In this document: positions 48,186 through 60,338 of the stretch, piece by piece
Layout of the letters: the number at the start of each line of letters is the position of its first letter
Position numbering within the stretch: position 1 is the stretch's first letter
Assembly (NCBI GenBank): GCA_022605405.1
Contig: JABYQQ010000004.1
Span: 1,860,001-1,924,000, forward strand
Direction of reading: 5' to 3'
Source of the DNA: Earliella scabrosa
Taxonomy: Eukaryota; Basidiomycota; Agaricomycetes; Polyporales; Polyporaceae
DNA length: 64,000 nt
The notes under the pieces: model-generated
Databases searched by the model: none
Seen by the model: the letters and a program-made list of their open reading frames with translations, nothing else
Told to the model about the DNA's origin: nothing
Translations under genes and position numbers: made by a program

Positions 48186-51142
48186 ATGTTCAGAGGAGGG
48201 CAAGCTAACCCATACGACGAGATCGTCGGTAAGCAACGCTTAGCTCCGATGTTGCGGGGCCAAGGCACAAGCCACTCAACCCCTCTCCAGCGAAGACCAC
48301 GGACGAGAATTTGACGAGTGAGAACTGGGAACTGATCCTGAATCTGTGCGACAAGGTCCAGGAGGAAGGAGAACAAGGGTGAGCGTTCTGAGACCGCGCC
48401 GGCGTGATGAGCTCTCATTGAAGGCTCCACATAGAGCTCGCAATGTCGTCGCCGCCTCGTTGAAACGTCTTGCGCATCGGAATCCCAACGTTCAGCTCTA
48501 CACGCTCACCCTTTTGGAAGCTTTGTCTAAGAACTGCGGCATCGAGGTCCATAGGGAGATCTCCTCTCGAGCATTCACGCAGGGCTTGGAGAAGCTCATC
48601 ACCGATCGAGTGCGTCCTCCTATACCACTGACTCTCGCTGTAGTAACATTCTCTTCTCGTCAGACCACCCACAACAAGGTTCAGAAACGCGCATTGGGCA
48701 TGGTTGCGGTTTGGACTGCCGAGTTCGAGAAAGATCCCTCTCTTGGCCTTATGGAGGAATGCTACGAGAATCTGAAGTCAAAAGGTGCGGACCGAGGCTG
48801 TCAGTCCTTCCAACATGGTGTCGACTTATGCAATGCAGGGTACAAGTTTGAGACACCAGATGAGCCGCCACCGCCCGATGTCGACGATGAAGTTCGTCGT
48901 CGGGAGGAGGAAGAACTTCAACGTGCTTTGGAAATCTCCATGCAGGACAAGGGAGGTCGGTCTCAATGGCAAGCATACTCATTGGCATCATCAGGCGATG
49001 CCAGTGGTTCTGGAGCTGGTAGCTCATATCCTGCGGCATCTTCCGCTTCTGCTGGTCCGTCCGGGTCGACTCCTCGTGCGTCGACTGGTTCCTCCCAGCC
49101 ACCAACATACGGAGGCTATGTCCCATCGTCCGCAACACCAGCAGTGTCCGCGGTCGACCCGGTGACAAGCCCCTCGACGGTCACCAGTACAACTATTACC
49201 AGTCCTTCTCCGGTCTCCGCGCAGTCGTCGCAAGACAGCATCCCTATCGTCACTCGTGTCCGTGCGCTTCACACGTTCGAGCCTACAGAGCCTGGAGAGC
49301 TTGCGTTCGAGAAAGGTGATATCATCAAGGTTGTTGACCGTAACTACAAGGATTGGTGGCGCGGACAACTGAAAGGGCGCACCGGTATCTTCCCGGTCAA
49401 CTATGTGGTGAGTCCAGTGTCCTCATCTTCTTCTCTCGCAGTGATTCATCTATTCGATCAGGAACCCCTTCCCGAGCCCACAGCGGCTGAGATCGCACGC
49501 GAAGCCGAACAGGAAGCGGCGGTGTTCTCGCAGGCGGCTAATGTTGACCGTCTTCTAACGATGCTCCGAAACATGGACCCTGCAAAGGACAACCTAGCTG
49601 ACAATGAAGAGATCCAGGTAGGTTTCGCGACGTCGCTGTGGAGGTTCTTGCTCATGTTTATCAATATCTACTAGGAATTGTATCGTTCCTGCATGTCGTT
49701 GCGCCCGAAGATTGTGAAGTTGATTGACAAGTATAGCCAGAAGCGAGGTTCGTTGATGTGATGTGTCATCGCGAATATTCTAAACTAACGTATATCTACT
49801 CAGCCGATCTGGTCTCTATGAACGAAACCTTCGTAAAGGCGAGGACCATCTTTGATAGAATGATGGAGGAGAGTCTTGCTCGTCACACTGGAGGTGCGCT
49901 GGTCTATCCATTGTGAATCTTTCTACCCGTCCTTGACATATGGTTCACGTAGTGTACGATGGCCGTCCGAGCTATGTGCAGACCCCGAGCCAGCCTTACA
50001 TTGTCAGGCCCGACTCTCGCGCTCGTCAAGAATATCTCCCTCCCGGTGGGCCACCGATCGCAGGCGGTCCTCAGGCATATGGTTGGAACCCCTCGCTTTA
50101 CGACCAGCCAGGCTACAACGCGTATCCTGCTGCACCAGCTGCGTATCCCTCTCCAGCCGAAGGCCCATACCCGCACGGGGTCCCTCCACAGCAAACGCCC
50201 GCTGGTTATGCCGCGGTCCGTCCACAGTCCGTGTACGGTCAGCCACCGCCGCAAGGCTACCCGGCTCCTGCCCCTGGTCCAACCCCTTACGGCGCACCTG
50301 TGGATCCGCACGGGTACCCTGCGAGCCCTGTACAGCACCATGTACAACAGGCTGGTCCTCAGCCGATTCCCCACGTCGCTCCGGAGTCGACGCCCCAGCC
50401 TCAGATATACCCTCAGCCCGGTGTTCAGCTCGATCATCACCAGGCCCAGGTGTACCCTCAAACCGGCGCCGGGGAGCCTCAGGCCCAGTCACAGCTTCCA
50501 GCGCAGCAGGTGCTGCCACTCCAGCCTCAACCTCAACCTCAGACTGAGCCGCAACCCTCGGTACAAGCTCAGCCCCAGTCCGTCCAGCCGCAACAGTCCC
50601 AGGCACAGCCCCAACCAGCTGCTCAACAGTCGTCGCCAACAACAACCCAGCAACAGAGCGGGCCCCCGTACGTCTACGACCCGAACGCCACGTATCCGGA
50701 CCCGAACGTGCAGGCGTGGGCTCAGTACTACGCGCACGGCGGCACAGACCCCACCGGCTCGGTGTACTTCATATCCGTCCCCGGCGTGAAGGAAGGCCCG
50801 CCGCCCGCTGCGCCAGCCGAACCGACTCGCACGCAGTCGACGGACTCGGTCACGCAGACGGCGAGCCCGGTCGCACAGGCTGCTCAGACTGCTCCGCTTC
50901 ACATCAGCAAGGCACAACCGGATGGTGCTGCGTCCCAGCAGCCAGCGGTTGCCGTGGCGCAGCCAGGAGCCTATGGAGCTTCGCCATATGCATCGACAGG
51001 ACCCGCGTCTCCTGTGCCGGGAGAAGGTCCTCCGGTGGCAGGACAGCCGTATTACGGTCTAACGAACCAGTTTGCAGGCATGGACATTGGCGATGGTAGA
51101 CAGAATGGGCAGGCTGGTGTTGGACCACAGGTGGGAGCGTAG
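48186..51142 (+). CDS. HSE1: ESCRT-0 subunit Hse1 (STAM orthologue), 834 aa
   Basis: Nine exons: 48186-48228, 48291-48378, 48435-48609, 48664-48784, 48839-49407, 49462-49617, 49675-49747, 49804-49893, 49953-51142; 2505 nt. Hse1 with Vps27 recognises ubiquitinated cargo on endosomes and starts multivesicular body sorting. Domain order: VHS at about 10-145 (NPYDEIVAKTTDENLTSENW, FTQGLEKLI); UIM at about 165-180 (REEEELQRALEIS); SH3 at about 275-332 (RALHTFEPTEPGELAFEKGD, DWWRGQL, GIFPVNYV). A GAT-like helical segment follows at about 340-440 (LLTMLRNMDPAKDNLADNEEIQ, RPKIVKLIDKYSQKR). The last exon is a very long Pro/Gln/Tyr-rich tail of about 400 residues, making the protein larger than yeast Hse1 (about 450 aa), as is common in basidiomycetes. 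It shares a promoter with MMS2. Confidence 0.95.
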
Positions 51143-51317
51143 AGGCGTCACGAATTCGGACTCTGTCAGTAGGATTTGACATTTATGCTCATCTTGCCCC
51201 AGTTCTTCACGAGTATTGGCCCTGCATATGTAGTGCACGCGATGAAGTTGCCGCCTGCGACACCCCGCAATATATTATCCAAAGGGGGACGCAAAAACTT
51301 GAATCGAATGCACTGAA

Positions 51318-51417
51318 TGCTCGGAGTGAGGATCGAACTCACGACCTCAGGATTGCCCACCAAGGTGGTCATACTTACGTATGAGACCTGCGCTCTAACC
51401 AACTGAGCCATCCAAGC
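51318..51417 (-). tRNA. tRNA-Met (CAU), elongator type, with a 26-nt intron
   Basis: The acceptor stem GCTTGGA pairs with TCCGAGC (51411-51417 with 51319-51325), discriminator A at 51318. The D arm is GCTCAGTTGGTTAGAGC and the T arm GTGAGTTCGATCCTCAC, both canonical, with a B box of GTTCGATCC type. The anticodon loop is CUCAUAA, with the anticodon complement at 51381-51383. The anticodon stem CAGGT/TCCTG keeps the U31-U39 mismatch known from yeast elongator tRNA-Met. A 26-nt insert (51354-51379) sits after position 37, the standard place for nuclear tRNA introns. Confidence 0.93.
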
Positions 51418-51552
51418 ATATCCCCTGCCTTTCCCTGACTAATGTGATAGCGCAGCCGTCACCATGTCGTCATATCCGACTTGGGCCAAACGTAACGTCT
51501 CGTGCCAATCTTTCGAAAGGAAAGGGTCTACTTACTCATTCTTAGTCTCGTA

Positions 51553-54500
51553 CTAGCAATCCGTGGGACACGAGAGGCTCGCTACGCAGTCCCAGGGCGT
51601 GACGCAGAGCGGATTGGAAATGATTCGAGATATAGTCATGACTGTACAGAGTGAGTCGGGTATCTACGGTTCCAGTCCTCCTGTCGCTGCTGTAGAACTC
51701 TACCGCCTAGCTTCTTTACGCGCTCGTAATTGACTTGCTCTACGAGCATCAGGTTATCGAGGGACTTGACTCTTGAAAGGGCGACAAAGGTGAGACCAGA
51801 ACAGAACTCGGCCTTCCCGAGACCGATCCGTACCCGAGGAATGGTCAATCCCTGGGATTTGTGAACAGTGACAGCCCATGCAAGACGCAGGGGTAGTTGA
51901 GTTCGAGAGAGTGTCTTGTTCTTGAGCTCAAAAGTCGTCTTGACGGCGCTGATCGGCACAACAGGGATGCCGTTTGGGTGTCCTGGGCGGGGTTCTGTAC
52001 GCCAGAGTGTAGGGCCCGTATATGTCGGGCACGACACGAGCACTGCAAGGGGTAGGTCCGATCGTGTACTGCCCTCTGACCACACCACATCCTCGACGAC
52101 TCCAGTAGCACCATTCACAAGTCCTGTAGATTGATGAGGCCTACAGAGGTCGCTTCAAGGGGGTATGACTACGCACCATGTTCTTGCCACAGATTCCGAG
52201 TGATCATGACCCTCGCACGACGGCATAAGACAACCTCTGCTTCAAGTCCCGCCGCATCCTCTGAGGTTGCCTTGAGTGCATCGGCTCCACCGTCATGTTT
52301 GGCCTTGATGCGAGCGCAAGGGCTATTGAGCGCGATGATCTCCTGGTAATTAGCCATGTCCACGGCTTCTGATGTCGTGAACAGACACGTAGCATCCTGA
52401 AAGGAGGCCCTTTCAGTAGGCGAGAGCTTGTCTTGAGATCTAGTCAAGAGAAGCTTCCAGTCGTCAGTAGTCAAACCGCCACTTCTCGCATGCTCGAGCA
52501 GTGCCCGGAACCTCTGCTGCTCGACACTATCCCCTTGTTGACGATGAATGACTTGCAGTCTGTAGCTTTGAGAGAACATAGAGTATAGTATGCTCCCATG
52601 ATGGCTTGCCTGAGCACGATCGGAGGTATTGTCCAAGGGCAAGGGAGGACTGTAGAGAGGACGGTCACCAACGGGAGGCAGCTGAGCGAAGTCGCCTACA
52701 AGGGTCACATGGAACCCGCCAAAGGGAACATCCTTGGGCTTCAGCTGGCGTAAACGGGTGTCGGTCTTGGCTATGAGACGTTGTCCAAGCATAGACTTCT
52801 CGTCAATAATGACGAAGTGGACACCAGTCCACTGACGTTGGAGGGTGGCCAGCCTAGCACCGGTGAGGGGAGTGATTGTGGCTGAGGACGACGCAGGGAT
52901 TGAGAGAGCAGAGTGGATGGTTCGTCCCCCAATGTTCCATGCGGCAACACCAGAGGGTGCAAGGACGCGGACAGGAAGTGGCTGACCAGCCTCTTGCGCC
53001 ATTTGCCGGAGCTCCTGACAGATTGCCCGAATAAGGTAAGTCTTCCCGCAGCCTGCAGTCCCGTCTATGTTGATGAATGTTGGCTGGACCTCGTCTCCCT
53101 GCAGTATGCTTGCATATGTGGAGACAAAGTGATCAAATACTCTCCGCTGCTCGTCTTCAAGAGTATCTATGTCGACCTGCGTGCCCGAGTCCTCGTCGAT
53201 CCCCTCAGAGTGAGTACCTGTCTGTAGTCTCCGCTGGTCAGCGATATATGACGCCATCTTGTCAATGTCATTCCATCGTGTATGTGCCTCTTGCAGGTCC
53301 CACCCGTCGTCGATCGGCCTTCTACCAATGTCCCCGTAGTCGAACTCTGGCAGAACAGCATTCGGATACAGTTGGGCAAAGAGTTGCCAGTCCGCTTCAT
53401 CCATGAGAAACGCGTCGGGATCAGGGTTGGTCTCTTCATCTTCATCGTCCTCCTCCACAGTGCTTTCACGGTCACGTTGCAGACTACGGAGTGTGTCCGC
53501 TGGATGCTCATGGCTAGAGTCCTGACAGAGCTGAAATAGCTCTGTCCATGTTTGTTCCTCCTCGGTCCCCGCTCGAGTCAGTGAGTCCAGAGTACGGAAG
53601 GGATGATGAAGGAGGACCTTTGTGCGGCAGTACAGGTCATAATGTGCGTCGTCTGGATTTGGTGAGTATCTGGGATAGACTCTCAAGACAACTGTCGTCG
53701 ATGAACGACGCTTGCGCCACTCCTGCTTTCTCCAAGCATAGTGGCAGAAGAGGTCGTGCACGGACAGGTCTTCAAGCTCTTCGGGTCTGTTCATGTAGCG
53801 TTGTAGCCATGACTCCGGAGTGACAATCCGACCATCACCTTCCTCCATTGTTCCGGGATCATCTGGGTCGCCTTCTTCTAGCATTGCTCGAGCTGACCCG
53901 TCTTTTGACAGATTCAAACTCTGGAAGGTCACAGAAGTACGGACCAGGGGTATTCCGAGGAGAAGATGCGCGGTTTCTTGTGCCGAGTAAGCCCGCTCTC
54001 CAAGCATCTTGTTAAGCAGTTTCTGACAGGCCGATTGTGCAGTGTTACCGTCTTGCATATTCTGCACAACACTCGAGAGCAATGCAGGAAATGTGGGCGC
54101 ATTCGACTCGGCTTTGGATGCGTATTTGGCTATATAGCTGGCAGAGACATCAACAAGATTATCTCCGGAGATGAGGGATATATGAGAATGTGCGTACCTT
54201 AGAGCGGCATCCTTGCTAATGACTGGTTTGATGTCTGTGTTTGCCCTCCAGGTGTGAATCATGGCGCGGCAATGGGGATTCAACAGAGGATCATTCCGTC
54301 TAGGCTCGAAACGCACTCGTCCCTTGCTGTCGAGACCCATTCCGGCATGGTCGCGACACGGGAAGGGGTAGTCGAAGCGACAGACAGTCTGGGTATCTCC
54401 GGTTCCTGGTATCTTCCGTTTGACTTCACAGTAGCCTGGCTTGCACTGAGTGTGGCGCTGTACCCAGTTGAGCAGTTGAGCAAGTTCGGCTTTGGTTCCC

Positions 54501-57500
54501 TGAAGATCATTGTACGGGATATTGCAAGGATGTGTTCCGAGTAGCGGGACATTTGGGGTCGGTATGGCAGGATTCCATGCGGTGATGATACGGTCCCAAT
54601 ACTTGACGAAGTCCTTCATGCGCTGATCTTGTTCATCAGGGACGACAGATTCAGGATTCTTCAACAGCTCCCAATCGATGCCCATGACATCCGGTGCGTC
54701 CTTCATCCACACGAAGCCGTGCACGTGTCCACTCCCTCGGTCTTGCCACTCGTAGCGGTACCAGAAATGCTTCACTCCGAGAAGAGGGAACAGGAAGTGC
54801 TTCAAGTACAGTTGAACCCGATGATCAAGGTACGCAGCTGCAAGGTGTGGATTGTTGTTGAGAGCTAACCGACGCTGTCTCCGAGCTGCGCGTGCATCCT
54901 CTGGTGGGACATCAATTTCGGCAGGCATGTGGTCATGCAGATCAGGCCATTGGAGATCTGCAGCAGTGAGGGTGAAGAACGCATGAGGTGTGCCCTGCAT
55001 GTGTATCATGTCAACTAATTCAGCACGTCTTGCCAGCCAGTAGGCACGACTTCCACGAATATTTGCCCCATATCGGACCATACGGTTCACAAGGGTCTCG
55101 TCGCCTTGCTCGAGAAGTGCCCGGATGTCACCTGCGGTGAGGCGTGCAGCGTCATGCTGTTGGCGAACAAAGATGCGAGCTCGGTCGCGAGTTCGGTGAC
55201 GCTGGAGAGTGTTGAATGCGAACCATGGAAAGCGTCGATGGCGGGCGAAACGTGGATCACGAAAGCGGAGAAGGTGAGTGAAATAGTCCCCCAGCTGGAT
55301 TTTGCGTAAACGAGCCTGGTAGTAGTCGCCCTTGCCATCTGGAAACAGTGCAGGGAATGCCTTAACGATATAACCAGGGGTGTGCTCATCAATTGGCGTG
55401 CCGTCAAGTTGTGGTGCTGGAAACTAGACATACGGTGAGTGATACGAGCACGGGTAAAGAATTGAGAGAATACTTACGATGTTGACTTGCGAATACTGCA
55501 TAGTGTGACCCTGGTTATTCACCACACGTTCGGCACCTTGACGCACAGCAGTTGCTTCGGTCGGTCCGCTTCCACCAAGATTCAGCACTCCATGAACTTG
55601 CTGGTCAGGATCAGAAAGGTCTGAGCTGTCCTCGTTACTGGATGTGTCTTGTACAGCTTCATCTTCTTGTGGCGCTACATCGGAAGGTCCTGCGGCCTCA
55701 GGTATGTGTAACTCATCCGTCCCATCCTGTCTTCCTGCACGACATGTGGGTATGCGGTCTGCAACTGAACCATTGACTGGTAGCTGCGACAGAGCCTCGT
55801 AGTCGATCTGAATCCCTGTGTACCCTGGGTCATGGGAGAGCTTGTACTCCAATGCCGTCTGGAGCTTCTCTCGGCGAACGATGAAGTCGACATGGCGAGA
55901 CAGATCGACATTGTCCTTTCGAATGATGACGGTCTCAATCTCTTCAGGAAGACGAGGTAGGCGTGTTGCAATAGTTGAAATGTCTTGCGGGAAGTTGACG
56001 ATATGGTCTTTGTAGCGTAACTGACCGCCTTTTGTGTAGCGAACCTGCATCATAGGTTGCACCAGGGCGATCATCATCTCCTCCATGTCTGTCAAGTTGC
56101 ACAAGCAAGGAGGACGTTCAAGAGCTGACAAACATTCTGGTTAGTAAGATTATGAGTACAAGATAGCTTGATACGAACCAGGATTGACGTTGTTCTCATC
56201 CGAAAACTTTCGAACAGGGCCTGAGCGATCAGCACGACACCGGTGGCATGTCCCTTCACGTATGTCCATGTTGAAGTCACGTTCATGGCATATGCTGCAT
56301 TCCTCGAGCTTCAATGCAGCCAGCTTCGTCTTGAACGCCTTGAACAGGCTCTCTTCCGTCCGTGACATGAACTGATCTTCGGGTATGTCGACATCCATCC
56401 ATGCAGAGTCGTCATCAAAGAGCTCATGGCCCTCCTCTGTCTCTACCCCTTCTACAGGCTCTTCCATGTCGACGACATCCTCACCCATGTCGGGCTGTGG
56501 CTCGTTGCGAGGCTGTGCATCTGCCATCCGTGCCTGATACCTAGCACGTTGTCGGGCGCGGCAGTGGTTACAGGTTGACCGAAGCACTCCGTCTCCATCG
56601 GTGCAATCCTCTTCGGGAACTTGTTTGCGGCAGCAGGAGCACCATCGCATTCCAGCAGCGGCGGCGGCGGCTCGTTGGCGTAAACCGGCAACGGTGTCCT
56701 TCGTCCGGCACCGATCACACTTCTTGAGGAGAGCTTGAGGTGCGTTTGGGTCGGCTACGGATGGTCGCATGAAGTGAGTTCTTTTCTTGATCCTGTGACA
56801 CTTCGTACAGCGTTCGCGGATACGACAACGGCGGCATCGGGTATGAGGTTGTTCATTGTTGGGGGCAATGAACGTGGTTGGTGGATACAAGTCAAGGCAT
56901 AACGAGCAGCGTTGTAGGGGAGGTATGCGAATGGTCAGCGGACGACTACGAGCGCAATCTTGGCACATGTTGCGAGTGAAGTTCCAGTTACGTTCAGTAG
57001 CTGGAACATCTTCGTGACACTTGGTGCAGTAGTTAAAAGTGTGGTTGAGCGTACTGAGGACGGGTGGCATGGTGAGCGAGGTAAGGTGAGTAGTTCAAAC
57101 CATGGGTGGTCACAAACCGTACTGAAAAGTGTGGCCACAGTGCTTCGAGTTGGTTTTGCAGATGGTCAATGCACGGGCCCGGAACTTCAGGTACTACCGC
57201 TCAGGGCAAGTGGGTGACCGGGTCTGAGACTCCGAGACTGAGATGAAGATGGTGTCTGATAGCCGTGTGGCTGAGAGATGTGAGTAGTTAAGGTACTCAT
57301 CTCTGTAAGCTACCGTGCGGTTTGTTGTGTGAGGCTACAATACGACATGACTGTGGTTTAGAGGTGGATGAGGTTAGGCGCTCAAAGGAAACGGCATAGC
57401 TCATGCGTTCGGACGCTTCACGCCGTCGAACTTGACAAAATGTACAAACAAAGCATAATGATTCTCTCAGTAACATTTTTATTGCAGCCATGGATGGGAC

Positions 57501-57700
57501 GTGTGGACAACGACAGCATCGAGGTAGGCAGTACCAAATATGGTAGCGCCTCGTAGAATTTGCACTTGTTTGTTCGGGGAAGTGCTCGCGCGGAGCCCTC
57601 TAACCGGTGAATGCTCGCTTCGCTCGCAACAACACCCTAAGTTGGTTCATCTCATCCGCTATCGTCTTTCTCTTGTGACGCTAAGGAGCCACCCTCTCGA
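51553..57700 (-). mobile_element. Helitron (rolling-circle DNA transposon), apparently full length
   Basis: It contains an unbroken Rep/helicase gene (51636-57070). A candidate 3' terminus on the minus strand is CTAG (51553-51556), followed by T outside, as Helitrons end. About 15-30 nt inside it is a GCGAGCCTCTCGT stem-loop, the hairpin usually found before CTRR. The 5' end (A|TC...) must lie between about 57150 and 57750. I could not fix it by eye; a GCTCGCTTCGCTCGC element at about 57609 resembles the 3' hairpin region. The right border given is approximate. The element sits between the tRNA-Met and the anoctamin gene. Confidence 0.75.
51636..57070 (-). CDS. Helitron Rep-helicase with N-terminal zinc clusters (1757 aa)
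   Basis: Exons 57070-56179, 56124-55478, 55423-52177, 52123-51636; 5274 nt with no stop or frameshift. The N-terminus (about 1-297) holds many CxxC pairs (YCTKCH, MCQDCA, RCRRCR, WCSCCR, CSICH), likely DNA-binding zinc clusters. A DUF6570-like part follows (LTDMEEMMIALVQPMMQV), then the Helitron N domain (HAFFTLTAADLQWPDL). The Rep nuclease has its HUH pair His746/His748 in GHVHGFVW and two Tyr at 943 and 947 in SYIAKYASK. The PIF1-type SF1 helicase has Walker A GTAGCGKT (1301-1308), Walker B VIIDEKSM, GDFAQLPPV, AVTVHKSQGLTIPRV and FVALSRVKSLDNLML. All catalytic residues are present, so the copy could be active or very recent. An acidic linker (VEEDDEDEE) separates Rep and helicase. Confidence 0.92.
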
Positions 57701-57830
57701 CGTATGCAGTTCTAGGCAAGTGGACGTCACCGCTACAACACATTGGTGCCTCGTGTACCTGTGAAGTCATCTCCAGCCCCGCTGCAACTCGCTACCCTCC
57801 TCTCGCATTGACCGACCATCTCCTCGCTTC
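57071..57830. other. Helitron 5' flank and anoctamin promoter
   Basis: 760 bp without a supported gene. 57575-57620 contains GCTCGCGCGGAGC and GCTCGCTTCGCTCGC elements. Right of about 57640 the sequence becomes pyrimidine-rich (CATCTCATCCGCTATCG, CTCCTCTCGC), probably the leader of the anoctamin gene. Confidence 0.45.
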
Positions 57831-60338
57831 ATGGCCCCTCAAGTAGACCTTGTCTTGGTGTTCCGTTCGTCGCCAGGGAAGGTGCTCTCTAAGCCGCAGG
57901 CTCGAGAAAATGCACGGCAGGCCGCTCAACAGTATACACGCCTCCTAGAAGTCTTGAAGAACGGCCGCTTGCACGTGGTGGGAAAGAGGGGCGAGCAGGC
58001 GGGGCAATTGCTTGTACTAGTTCGTTGTCCGGACAGTACTTTGAAGTGGTTGGTGCAGAGAGAACGGTGCGTCCTACTCTCGCTCGGGTGGCTCGAACTC
58101 GCGCTCACCTCGTTGCGTATATGCTGGCCAGATACTCCGACTTCTTGTGTGGCCTGCCCGCAACGAATCCTACTGGGTCAAGAGATCTGTCGAGCGAACC
58201 CCTCACACCCGCGGATAGACTGCGTCTCGTCTACACCTATGTCACAGCTACGTCAGCTGACGGCGGACTTGGTGTGGCGCCTGGTTCGTCGAACTGGGAC
58301 CGCGTCGAGTCCGTGATGGTCCTACACGACCACGAATTCAATGAAGCGTGGATTCGCGCTTGGACCACCCGCCAGCTAGGCTTCGTCAAATTCGATAAGA
58401 TTCGGGAACAGGTGCGCGCCCGTCGTTGCTTCGAGATGCACGCTGTGTTCTAACGCCTCGTAGTTTGGCGAAGCTATCGCACTATACTTCCACTTCCTCT
58501 CCTTCTACACGAAACAGCTCATGTTCATATCCGCGGTCGGGGTCGTATTCTACTTCTTCGCCCTGCCCTACTCCATGCTCTACTCCGGAATCCTTCTGCT
58601 CTGGTCGATCACATTCGTCGAATGGTGGCGCATCAAGCAACGACAACTATCGGTGCGATGGGGAACGAAGGGCTCCTTCCGCGTTGAGAAGCGGAGAGCG
58701 CAATACGTCCCGCTTCCTTGGTGGCGCAAGGACCTGAGAGCTCTCGCGGGCCTACCTGTCATCCTGTTCTTCGCTTCAGTACTTGCCGTCCTGCTGACCG
58801 GAATATTCGTGTTCGAGGCATTCGTCACACATCTCTACACCGGCCCGGGCCATAAGCTCATTGTAAGTTGCCCTTCGTATATCAGGGTTACTTTATGTTC
58901 ACGGCATATCAGGGATTCAGCCCGACTATACTATTCACAGCCCTGGTTCCCCGGCTCCTCAGCATCTACCATTCGTATGCGGTTTCCTTCACAAACTGGG
59001 AAAATCATGGTCACCAGTCTACCCATGATGCCTCGCTGACGGTCAAGACATTCAGCCTGTCAGCGATTGTGGCATACCTTGGTATTGCCTTGTCGGCCTT
59101 TGTCTACGTCCCATTCGGCGAAGAGGTTATGACTCTCGTCCAGTATTACCTCTTCCACGGCGACTCCCCCGCGAAGACCTGGCTGGGCTCTGTACTCTCG
59201 GCGTTGCCTGGTAACGTCACTGCGCCTTTCAACGGCACCGATACAGTCAAAGGCAACGCTACCACCACTTTCTGGGAGCGCGATAGCTTGAACGCCCGGA
59301 CGAAGCTCAACCCGAAGCGCCTCCAGGACCAAATGTTCGCGTTCACGGTGACGAATCAGGTGGTGAACACGTTCCTCGAGATAGGACTGCCTTTCGTCCT
59401 CCGTGCGGTCGCCTCGGTTCGAAGCGGCAAGGGTCTTTCTCTTGCCGCGCCGGCTGCAGGTGCCAACAGCGGCAACGGCAGCGGTGGCAAGAAGAAGCGT
59501 GTCATGTTCGAGGATCAGCCTGCCGGGTCCGAGGCTGAGAGGCTCGCGATCGAGGGTGAGGAACGCGAGTTCATGGATGGGATCAAGCGAGAAGTCGCAT
59601 TGCCCCCGTACGAGCTCTTCGCGGACTACAGCGAAATGGTGACGCAGTTTGGCTATGTGTCGCTGTGGTCCACTATCTGGCCCCTGGCCCCAGGTACGCC
59701 CATAAGACGCCTGAAAAGAGGGTGGAGGACTAGTGGCTGAACCGTTTTTCATTGCAGTGATGGCACTCATCAACAACTGGCTGGAGCTGCGCTCGGACGC
59801 GTTCAAGATCACCGTCCACGTCCGGCGGCCCATCCCGACGCGCACGGACACGATCGGGCCGTGGCTCGACACGCTGACGTTCCTGACGTGGATGGCGGCG
59901 CTGACGAACTCGGCGCTCGTGTACCTCTTCCGGCCGAGCCGGTTCAACCAGTGCAAGCCGGTGGGCACCTCGCACTCGCACTCGCACCAGCATCTGAGCG
60001 GGCCTGACGCGTCGACACAGGAGCTGCTCGGCTCGGCGCTGCTCATCGCGCTCGGGGCGTCGCACGGGTACATCCTCCTCCGGATGGTCGTGCGGCACAC
60101 GCTCGAGCGCGTGCTCTGGCGCGGGAGCGCGGAGGAGCGGGAGGCGGAGCGGGCGGAGACGATCGTGAAGGAGCAGTACTTGCGCAGCCTTGGGGTCGCC
60201 GAGGTCTTGCACGGCGGCGAGGGCGAGGGCGCTGCGGAGGGCGCGGGGGCGGGGAGCGGGGAGACGGGCGAGTCGGCGGCGTTTTGGAGCCATGACGAGG
60301 GCCTGGACGAGCTCAGTCGGGGGTCGAAGGAAGCGTAG
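57831..60338 (+). CDS. Anoctamin/TMEM16 family membrane protein, Ist2-like (758 aa)
   Basis: Exons 57831-58066, 58132-58411, 58464-58862, 58913-59693, 59758-60338; 2277 nt. The N-terminal cytoplasmic domain (about 1-175) has a ferredoxin-like feel (VDLVLVFRSSP, GFVKFDKIREQ). An anoctamin core of about ten helices follows: FGEAIALYFHFLSFYTKQL, FISAVGVVFYFFALPYSM, FVEWWRIKQRQLSVRWG, ALAGLPVILFFASVLAVLL, TILFTALVPRL, NWLELRSDAFKI and GYILLRMVV. Fungal members such as yeast Ist2 and Aspergillus afTMEM16 tether ER to plasma membrane and/or scramble lipids with Ca2+. NHTST-type glycosylation sites (GNVTAPFNGT) sit in the long luminal loop before helix 6. The C-terminal tail is Gly/Ala/Glu-rich and lacks a clear Ist2-type basic cortical signal. 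Confidence 0.92.
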
